This document shows, in pieces, positions 56,915 to 64,000 of a stretch of DNA of 64,000 nucleotides (positions within the stretch are counted from its first letter, which is position 1; each line of letters begins with the position of its first letter). This stretch comes from Tanypteryx hageni (lineage: Eukaryota > Arthropoda > Insecta > Odonata > Petaluridae), in NCBI GenBank assembly GCA_028673005.1, contig CM054118.1, positions 60,259,401 to 60,323,400 of the forward strand, given 5' to 3'. The translations under genes were made by a program, and so were the position numbers. The notes under the pieces are model-generated. The model did no database searches. It was not told the origin of the DNA and was given only the letters and a program-made list of their open reading frames with translations.

Positions 56915-58248
56915 TTAATCCCGCCAGTGGTAACGTTGGGTCCAAGGGACCCAGGTAACAAAATGCCTTGTAAAAAATGAAGCTTTAGAGAATACATCAT
57001 GAAATTTGCTCTTTGTTATACTTCAATACACACTATATATCTAATAAAATTTTCTCTAAAAAACAAATAAAATGCTTTCAAAATAGATCTTTATTAAAAA
57101 AAAATTCTACCCAATGCCTTGACACACACATTAACCACCGGTAATATCGATTCAAAAAATAAAAATGAATTCTTACCAAGATTCTTATAAAAATTCTTCG
57201 CTCTTCAATTGAATTGTTGTTTGCTTTGAATATTATGTGTGCATTTATGGCACCAATATTCAACAAAGTGAAAAAAATAGTCAAAGGCCACCTTGAATTT
57301 TTTCTACGCCTCCTTGGGTAACATTGTAGAATGTGATAATCTCCGGGTTTTTGTTGTCTCCCGTTTCTGTGAATAATATTGAATTGTGTCGCATACTTGA
57401 AAACAGGTTAACAACCTTATTCTTTTTTGGAATGTAGGAAACTAGCGTCATGTCCTCTTTAAACCCAAACAAACTTGTGCAAATATTATGATTTTTAGGA
57501 CTTGTAAATTCAGTAGGCAACTCGGCCTTATTCCTCTTTACATTTCCTATAACAGTTAAATTATAGTCTTACATCATTTTTTCACTATTGAATAACTGGT
57601 AAACCAGTTGTCCATAGTGATGTTTCTTCCTGTATTGTGCACAGGCCTGCACATTCGTTCTACAACATCGTCCGGTTTGTGGGTTACTTTTAAAACTTCT
57701 GACGGCTGGTTTCCAGCATATATTTCCAAATTCAAAGTATAATTCATTCTAGCATCAACCAAGGCACACATTTTTATTCCATATCGGCTTGGTTTATTCG
57801 GCATGTATACTTTAAAGGGGCACCTATCGCGGAATGCTGGAAGCATTTCGTCAAGAGTTAGGTACTCTCCAGCAGAGTACCACTTTGAACATTTTGCAAC
57901 AAACGCTTCAAATAATTGTCGTATAGGTGCCATATTGTCCAGTCTACATCTCTCATTTCTTCCTCTTTACTCAGATCAAAGAATTTCTTGGAAGACGTAG
58001 AAGTCATCACACGAAAAAACTTTCACGAGTGGTAACGTAGGGTCTGTCAAACCCAAATAACATTTCACCCTTTGACAACTGTTGATAAACTAAAAGCTGG
58101 GTCACGTGCCGTCCCATGAGCGTCTCATTAGTATTTGATAGGAAGGTACCCTAATGGAGAATGTTGCAACTCAAACCGATCTAGTTCAAAAATACAAAAA
58201 CAGACGGCGTTGGGTCTGTCAGACCAAACGTTACCACTGCAGGATTAA
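56915..58248. mobile_element. piggyBac element, about 1.33 kb, internally deleted
   Basis: The element (56919-58244) is bordered by TTAA on both sides (56915-56918, 58245-58248), the hallmark of piggyBac. The left end TCCCGCCAGTGGTAACGTT and the inverse right end TCCTGCAGTGGTAACGTTT match with one indel. GGGTC/GACCC motifs follow each end. The minus-strand interior is a broken transposase. About 1 kb of the usual 2.4-kb length is missing, from the transposase N-terminal side. Confidence 0.88.
57078..58010 (-). pseudogene. piggyBac transposase pseudogene (DDE_Tnp_1_7 type)
   Basis: Segment 1 (57933-57574) begins MAPIRQLFEAFVAKC. It carries YLTLDEMLPAFRDRCPF with the first catalytic Asp, then KPSRYGIKMCALVDA with the second Asp region, and NTGRNITMDNWFTS. 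Segment 2, in another frame (about 57563-57281), reads LTVIGNVKRNKAELP, GFKEDMTLVSYIPKKNK and IITFYNVTQGGVEKI; the usual third Asp of the GGVD motif reads Glu here. Segment 3 (57284-57078) reads FFTLLNIGAINAHIIFKANN then ERRIFI, the post-catalytic helices. At least two frameshifts plus stops near 57563-57573 and the loss of the N-terminal half make it inactive. A short upstream frame to 58010 may hold N-terminal remnants. Confidence 0.9.
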
Positions 58249-59503
58249 TAAAAATTTGGTGCCTTAAAAATATCCATAAATCAAGTATCAACTGATTATG
58301 AGGTAAAAGATTTCATGGTCTACTATACATTTTAAGATGGATTTTATTCAAATTAAGGAAAGATTGTCTTCTTAAATTACGCTAAGTATGCTCATGAAAA
58401 GATTCCAGTACATATATTTTAAGAGCAGCTTAGATAATTGTAAATAGTATGTATTTTATTTCACACTATATGAACTGCAAGAATGTTTTTTCGAGTCTTC
58501 CAGATTAAATTAAAACTTGGCTGGGTAATACGCTGGTAGCAGGGAGTCTGCTTCAGCTCGAGCCGAGTTTTTAAATTTCGTAATTTAACCTTTGCGAGTA
58601 AAATTCAGTCAGACGTCGTCAAATAACAGCGGCTTAAGATGGCAAAAAAATACACAGGAGAGAGGTGTAGGGTAGAGGAGTCAAGGTCAGAGTTACCGAA
58701 GGAAAATTTAGCAATCGAATGGACAGATTGAGCGAAAAGGCGGAAATCCTCAGCTGTATTTGACCAGGGATCGGGTGTTCTGAGAGGGGAAGTAGAGTAA
58801 GGTGGAAGTGGGAGAAGAGAGAAGGGAGCAGGTCGCAATGCATATGGCGTAACGAGGACGGGAAAATTTAATGGTTCGAGAAGGATGATGAAAAGTTCAA
58901 CTGTTGCCAAATGTAAGTAAACGGGAAACGAAGGATGTCCCACGGGGTCGACGTAGGCTTCCTTTTTCTTTGGAAGAGTTTTTACGCTGCATAGGGAATC
59001 GGACAGAAAGATGCTCGCTAGAGCGGAAAACGTTCCGACATAAAAAGACGAAATCTCTCTTTCTGCGTAAGATGCAACTTTTAGAAAGGATTTGCCGCAA
59101 CAGATTTTTTTTTAGAAAAAGTCCCCGGGCCGGCTAAAAAGACGACTTCGCTTTGCAAATTGTGCGCTTCTTGCCACGCAGTCTAAAACTAATTTTTATC
59201 GCGTTGCGATTGCGTCTTATTAAAATGAGATCAAAGGGACTTTTGCACGAAAACTAGAAAGAAGTTGAAAAAGCATTATTTTTGGAAAACGAACGTGCGA
59301 AATATATTATAGCCAGCGAAGTGCCTATGAAAATCTGTCCTGAGCTTTCCAAACACGGACTTGATTTTTAAAAATGTAACGGTATTGCTTTTGTGCGAAT
59401 CAATAGAGAAGCCATTCTCGCCCATGTAACCTTTTTGAGCTGTCAACCCTAATTCAAACACGATAAGCGATTATGGCATTTTTATTCGAAATCGAATTCT
59501 AGA
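58249..59503. other. No gene recognised
   Basis: Unassigned sequence. Minus-strand frames at 58605-58943 mirror a purine-rich + strand. Confidence 0.4.
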
Positions 59504-59974
59504 ATAGCCAACTTTCCAGATTGGAAAGTTTTTACGTTGCGTCTGTCTGTCTGTCCGTCCCCCTCTACTAACCTTTGAACCAATAGACCGATTTTCATGG
59601 CACTTAGAGGAAATCTCTTACTACTGGGACCGAGCTTCTGAGGATAGTTTTTGTTGCTAGGATTGGAAATCCGAGTTTGATTCCAGGAACTATCCTTCCT
59701 ATTTGATTTACATGGGAAATCTGAAATTCATCGCACAGGTTAATATTCTCTTGCACATTAAAATATCTTAGAATTGTAATATCGGATCGAAATTTGTACT
59801 ATTCTCTTAGGAAAAAAATGGAGATTCTTTTTTATAACGTAGAAATTGACCTAGCGATCGTATTTCTTCGAATTTCGCGTAAATACCGGCGTTTATGCAG
59901 TTTCTCAGACTCACTACGAGAGTGTTGCCATTGCAACGACTATTGTTGGACTCGAATTCGGTATTGTCTAGTTA
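59504..59974 (+). repeat. Family A tRNA-related repeat, left part (interrupted copy)
   Basis: It matches the inverse of 27541-28101: AGCCAACTTTCCAGATTGG, CTGTCTGTCTGTCCGTCC, GAGTTTGATTCCAGGAAC, TGCACATTAAAATATCTTAG and TACGAGAGTGTTGCCATTGC. The copy is interrupted at 59974 by a hAT element and resumes at about 61376 (ACACGCGTTATTTTCGCC). Confidence 0.8.
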
Positions 59975-60283
59975 CAGTGCTTCTCAAAGTGGTGGTCCGC
60001 GGACCGGTGACGGTCCGCGAGCCATCAGTCGCCAGTACGCAGCGAGCTGCCAGGAAAGAAAGAAATGTTTCCAGAAGCATAGCATTGGATATGCCATACT
60101 GACACGGTTCGGACGTTCCACCACTCCAGATGACATCATGTCGTGCGGGGCGAGGAAAGTAGAGTAAAACTCTATTTTAACGAGGGTTTTGGGAGACAAA
60201 GTGAATTCAATTCAAACATATTTTAATACCTTTCAAGATGGAACAATTTTTGAAACGAGAAAAAAAAAAACGAGAAAAAAGTC

Positions 60284-60354
60284 TGCTATGACCGGGAATT
60301 GAACCCGGGTCTTCCACTTGCCGGGCGGATATTCTACCCCTGAACTATCGTAGC
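60284..60354 (-). tRNA. tRNA-Gly-like sequence with GGC anticodon, inverted copy (probable pseudogene)
   Basis: This 71-nt cloverleaf is identical to the three direct copies downstream but on the opposite strand. Acceptor GCTACGA/TCATAGC pairs with one C-A mismatch. D arm GTTC/GAAT, anticodon arm TCCGC-CCGGCAA-GTGGA and T arm CCGGG-TTCAATT-CCCGG all pair. The body is tRNA-Gly-like but the anticodon position reads GGC with C33 in place of the universal T33. It is followed on its own strand by six T residues. Confidence 0.7.
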
Positions 60355-60500
60355 AGAACATTTTCTCACCATTTGAGAGGAAGGAGTTTCTTTCGATGAT
60401 TCTCTTCGAGGACATCTGTCGGGGCAGTTTGATACTAGCTTGGCTAGTTCCCGTCCTACCAAGGAAAACATCCGTGTTCAGAAACGAGAGAAAATGTTCT

Positions 60501-60571
60501 GCTACGATAGTTCAGGGGTAGAATATCCGCCCGGCAAGTGGAAGACCCGGGTTCAATTCCCGGTCATAGCA
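60501..60571 (+). tRNA. tRNA-Gly-like sequence, GGC anticodon, direct copy 1
   Basis: Same sequence as the inverted copy at 60284-60354: full cloverleaf, B box GGTTCAATTCC, TTTTTT terminator at 60575-60580. C33 and the GGC anticodon argue against normal decoding. Confidence 0.7.
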
Positions 60572-60809
60572 GACTTTTTTCTCGTTTCAAAAATTGTTCC
60601 AACTATCACAGCTTATGCCTGTCTGCATAGGATCTTCGGATCACATCATCCCATCAATTTCATGTTTGGCAATCTCACCATTTGAGAGGAAGGAGTTTCT
60701 TTCGATGATTCTCTTCGAGGACATCTGTCGGGGCAGTTTGATACTAGCTTGGCTAGTTCCCGTCCTACCAAGGAAAACATCCGTGTTCAGAAACGAGAGA
60801 AAATGTTCT

Positions 60810-60880
60810 GCTACGATAGTTCAGGGGTAGAATATCCGCCCGGCAAGTGGAAGACCCGGGTTCAATTCCCGGTCATAGCA
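60810..60880 (+). tRNA. tRNA-Gly-like sequence, GGC anticodon, direct copy 2
   Basis: Second unit of the 309-bp array; identical to copy 1 over the 71 nt. Confidence 0.7.
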
Positions 60881-61118
60881 GACTTTTTTCTCGTTTCAAA
60901 AATTGTTCCAACTATCACAGCTTATGCCTGTCTGCATAGGATCTTCGGATCACATCATCCCATCAATTTCATGTTTGGCAATCTCACCATTTGAGAGGAA
61001 GGAGTTTCTTTCGATGATTCTCTTCGAGGACATCTGTCGGGGCAGTTTGATACTAGCTTGGCTAGTTCCCGTCCTACCAAGGAAAACATCCGTGTTCAGA
61101 AACGAGAGAAAATGTTCT

Positions 61119-61189
61119 GCTACGATAGTTCAGGGGTAGAATATCCGCCCGGCAAGTGGAAGACCCGGGTTCAATTCCCGGTCATAGCA
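61119..61189 (+). tRNA. tRNA-Gly-like sequence, GGC anticodon, direct copy 3
   Basis: Third unit of the 309-bp array; identical to copy 1 over the 71 nt. Confidence 0.7.
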
Positions 61190-61375
61190 GACTTTTTTCT
61201 CGTTTCAAAAATTGTTCCAACTATCACAGCTTATGCCTGTCTGCATAGGATCTTCGGATCACATCATCCCATCAATTTCACCTTTCAAGATGGCAACCCT
61301 ACACCGGCTGCTGGTGCACTGGAAAAAAAATGCCGGTCGGCCACATCAGACAGTGTGAGAAGCACTGTTCTAGTA

Positions 61376-61440
61376 CACACGCGTTATTTTCGCCACCCAA
61401 ATACGCGTGACCAATTTAGTTTTTCCGTTCGATTTTATTT
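61376..61440 (+). repeat. Family A repeat, right part of the interrupted copy
   Basis: ACGCGTTATTTTCGCCAC and AAATACGCGTGACCAATTTA match the inverse of 27570-27610. This shows where the family A sequence resumes after the hAT insertion. Confidence 0.75.
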
Positions 61441-63366
61441 GTTATATTTTATTATATTACATCATTACATTTTAGATTAGTCATTGAGAGTTTTCATAAT
61501 ATTGATAGCTAATGAGTGAGGGACTTTTACTACAGAAAATACTCAATTCTGTGCTAATCATCATTCGTTTAATCTTAATACATATATAAAAAGCAATCCG
61601 TTTGTTTGTTCGTCCGAACACTCAATGTAAATCCCCATAACAGAGCACTTAAAAATCCCCTTTTTCGTTTGAAAATTTAAAATGGAAGTAATTGACCTAC
61701 GATCTTCGGATATAGACCATTTTAAAGAAAAATAAACAAAGATTCTTATAATTTTCGTCGAATTTTGCTTTTGGCTCTAACTCGTTCGAATTTCGCTTAA
61801 GAATTTAAAATTTCATCAAAATATTGCGTTTTTAGTAAAAGGTTCCCTTGGCGACAGAATATATAGTTGAACTCGAAATCATCATTGTTATATGGCTTTT
61901 TATATGCATATGCATGTGTATATGGGCCTAATAGGAAGTAATCCATCATTCCTCAGGCAGGTGTAATATTTAAGTGGAAATTAGACGAATCGTTATAATT
62001 CAATCCTGAAAGACATAATTCATTCGTGAACTCAGCTATACGTCGTCATTTACGAAACGTACCTATATCAACCATAGTAATGCGATGATTTACCTTAGTT
62101 TTTAACTTTATTTTTAACCATTGATGTCTTAAACTTGCGAATAACTAAACTCCAATTCATACGAAGACATTATGCGAAAAGATTTTTGAATGACATTCCA
62201 TGAACATTGACGGACATTTTCTCAAAGAAGACGTTTTTAAATTTTCCGCTTTATTTATCATTTTGAACTATTTTTTTACGTTTAATAAATAATAACAAAT
62301 CTTTCCGAAATAAATATATTCGAGAACAAATCTAATTACTACACTGCTCATAGTAATTTTAAAGGTATTTACGTTAAGAAGTGTAGGTATTACTCAATTT
62401 TGTGGCATAATTATCAAAATTGGAAATGGAATGTTGACATATTTGAGATCGAAATAGATGTTTTTAAATATGTATACATACTAGAGCCGCGTTTTACTAA
62501 TATTATATACAAAGACCAATCCTTGGGCGTCCTCTAAAGGGCTCAATGGGGGAGGGGGGGGGGTGCATTTTCCTCTCCCTGGAAATGATGAAATATTTTT
62601 TAGTAATTTAAAATGCGAGGGTTTTTACTTACCAGACCTCTAAGTCTATTTAATATCATATTAAGGTTATTTAAATTAAACCCAAGGGAGATGAAAATGA
62701 ACAGGCCGGAATTAATTAATTTCCTTTATCAAAGAAAATCACGATAGCTCACTAAAATATCATTGGCGTCCCATGTTCACTGAGCGAAATGTTATATAAA
62801 ATACATGTTTACCAGGCTTTAAAATCAGAAACGAAAATTGCGCTACCTTTATCTAAAACAACGTGTACCATCAAGTAATCATTTAAATACTTCCTCAGGG
62901 TGAAAACTAGACTCTAATATGGCTGAATATAGACTTAGTGAACTGTGCATTTTGAGTGATCAAAGAAAAAAGTTTTTAAGAAATATTTTACCGAACGAAT
63001 AATAGACGTTTATGGGGGAAAACAAGGAGGCTTTTTTGTCTTTAAAAATTAATGTATTAACATTCTTCCATCTCATAATTTTCTAATATAAAGATGTAAT
63101 CGATAGCGCTGACACAATTATTTTTTTTTGCTAATTTTTTTTCCGCACGGTTTTCGCTAGTTTAAAATAGTTACCTTCGTGGAAAGTAGCCATCATAAGT
63201 TCCGTTTGGATCGCCTTGTTTTCCTCCTCCTCCAACATGTTTCCGATCACAAAATAAGCGAAGACGCAAGCGGATATCTCGTCCCGTATTCATTTGCCAA
63301 GTAGTACCTGAAGCACCAGGCAGCTCAATTTAACGGCAAAGGTAACGGGCGTTTAATAATGGGCGT
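61441..63366. other. AT-rich stretch; dispersed repeat fragment at 61690-61900
   Basis: The fragment is paralogous to about 36410-36630 (AAAATAAACAAAGATTCTTA ... TTTCATCAAAATA ... GGTTCCCTTGG). A G-run lies at about 62551-62561. Otherwise nothing was recognised. Confidence 0.5.
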
Positions 63367-63540
63367 GGCGAAGGTGTAGGTGGCGGTAGTGGCGAAGATG
63401 TAGGTGGCGGTATTGGCGAAGATGTAGGTGGCGGTAGTGGCGAAGGTGTAGGTGGCGGTATTGGCGAAGATGTAGGTGGCGGTAGTGGCGAAGGTGTAGG
63501 TGGCGGTAGTGGCGAAGATGTAGGTGGCGGTAGTGGCGGA
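63367..63540 (+). repeat. 24-bp minisatellite, seven full units
   Basis: Units of the form GGCGAAGRTG-TAGGTGGCGGTAKT start at 63367 and every 24 bases to 63511, with a partial eighth. The R position reads G,A,A,G,A,G,A and the K position G,T,G,T,G,G,G, so two sub-variants are interleaved. It is more GC-rich than its surroundings. Although 24 is a multiple of three, the short frames around it do not support a coding exon. Confidence 0.92.
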
Positions 63541-64000
63541 AGGGTTTTTTTTACGGTAGCGGTTTGCCTAACCCGGGATTTTCACTTTCGTGGCCAATTG
63601 AAACGAGCCTTCCGAGTATTTAATCTCCTTCAACTTGTCCACTGCATGTGACTTATTAACCACTTCCAGAAAATGTAAGAGATTAATGAGAGGTCCGAGA
63701 CGGCTTCGGAAGAAACTGGAAAACCAACCGCCAACGTGCCTTACACTCGTCCGTAATGATAAACTCGTGTCCTGTAACTGGCACGCAATCTGAAAGATTT
63801 CCGTCTAACATTTAGGTTTGCTGAAAGAGCGATAACGCTAGATATCGAATTAAAAACCATTTACCGCTATAAAATTCTAGATAGTATTGATCAAGGCCGT
63901 AAGAAAGAACAAGATGGATAGGTACACTCCATAAATATAATACACAGATTTCAAAGGCGTTCTTTGTAGGAAATACGTATTAAAAGTTAAGTATCGAAAT
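63541..64000. other. No gene recognised
   Basis: Sequence after the minisatellite to the window end; no motif recognised. Confidence 0.4.

Larger units (their letters stand above)
60364..61279 (+). repeat. 309-bp tandem array, three units, each with one tRNA-like gene
   Basis: Identical units start at 60364, 60673 and 60982, each beginning TCTCACCATTTGAGAGG. The third unit is cut short after CATCCCATCAATTTCA by the flanking duplication. Copies show no differences that I could see, so the amplification is recent or homogenised. Confidence 0.92.
60228..61293. mobile_element. tRNA-like block flanked by a perfect 14-bp direct repeat
   Basis: ACCTTTCAAGATGG occurs at 60228-60241 and 61280-61293, bracketing 1038 bp of foreign sequence. 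Inside are one inverted tRNA-like copy and three direct copies in a 309-bp tandem array. The long perfect direct repeat is best read as a target-site duplication, of the length expected for LINE-assisted (SINE-type) insertion. Inserted into the hAT element, it is the youngest layer of the nest. Confidence 0.8.
59975..61367. mobile_element. hAT element, itself interrupted by the tRNA-like block
   Basis: The left end CAGTGCTTCTCAAAGTGGTGG (59975) and the right end GTGAGAAGCACTG (to 61367) are inverted repeats. The flanks TCTAGTTA and TTCTAGTA are similar, with a one-base offset. The left side carries GGTCCGCGGACC, a 12-bp palindrome. Without the inserted tRNA-like block the element would be roughly 340 bp, so it is a MITE-sized hAT. 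The uninterrupted family A copy at 27.5 kb lacks this insertion. Confidence 0.8.

Noticed and set aside
60228..61293. CRISPR-like array of repeats
   Set aside because: Units are 309 bp, contain tRNA-like genes and have no repeat-spacer alternation; the window is eukaryotic.
60440..61480. Three near-identical 78-140-codon open frames
   Set aside because: They are translations of the 309-bp tandem unit through the tRNA-like sequences and are not genes.

Overview
This is a eukaryotic, AT-rich, non-coding-dominated window, best read as intergenic or large-intron DNA from an arthropod, most likely an insect. The support is a nuclear-type tRNA-Ser, GT-AG introns inside a transposon gene, and remnants of hAT, PIF/Harbinger, piggyBac, pogo-like and non-LTR elements in the mixture typical of insect genomes. 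I could not assign the species. No host protein-coding gene is convincing. Nearly all long open frames fall in simple-sequence tracts or inside transposon remnants.

Layout. 1-2.7 kb: a LINE reverse-transcriptase remnant, a GTF2IRD2-like hAT transposase pseudogene, and hAT ends including a short hAT MITE with a perfect 8-bp target duplication. 2.9-3.9 kb: two tandem copies of a 648-bp repeat (family B), seen again near 20 kb and 30-31 kb. 5.7-7.2 kb: a pogo-like MITE, a large palindrome and a 160-bp tandem duplication. 7.6-13 kb: strongly purine-rich on the + strand, with a 29-bp tandem array. 16.8-19.0 kb: a PIF/Harbinger element with perfect 16-bp ends, TTA target duplication, eight copies of a 13-bp palindrome, a decayed three-exon Myb/SANT-like gene and only the N-terminus of its transposase. 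19.1-20.4 kb: a second LINE remnant and an inverted family B copy. 21.3 kb: tRNA-Ser(AGA). 25.7-26.4 kb: a foldback-like element with repeat-built arms around a 37-bp minisatellite. 27.5-31.4 kb: tRNA-related repeat copies, an element with two inverted arrays of ~16-bp repeats, and a ~115-bp-arm palindrome around (TA)n. 32.8-34.4 kb: a possible 1.6-kb terminal-inverted-repeat element. 34.7-35.2 kb: a polypyrimidine 21-bp array. 42-43.9 kb: an alternating ~145-bp tandem array. 47-53.9 kb: several hAT and pogo-like MITEs. 56.9-58.2 kb: a decayed, internally deleted piggyBac element. 59.5-61.4 kb: a three-level nest in which a tRNA-like block (one inverted and three direct copies, flanked by a perfect 14-bp duplication) lies inside a hAT element that itself interrupts a tRNA-related repeat. 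63.4 kb: a 24-bp minisatellite.

The window records repeated transposon invasion and decay. The most unusual structures are the tRNA-like inverted/tandem block at 60.2-61.3 kb, the foldback element at 25.7 kb, and the Harbinger element with four perfect 13-bp palindromes at each end.
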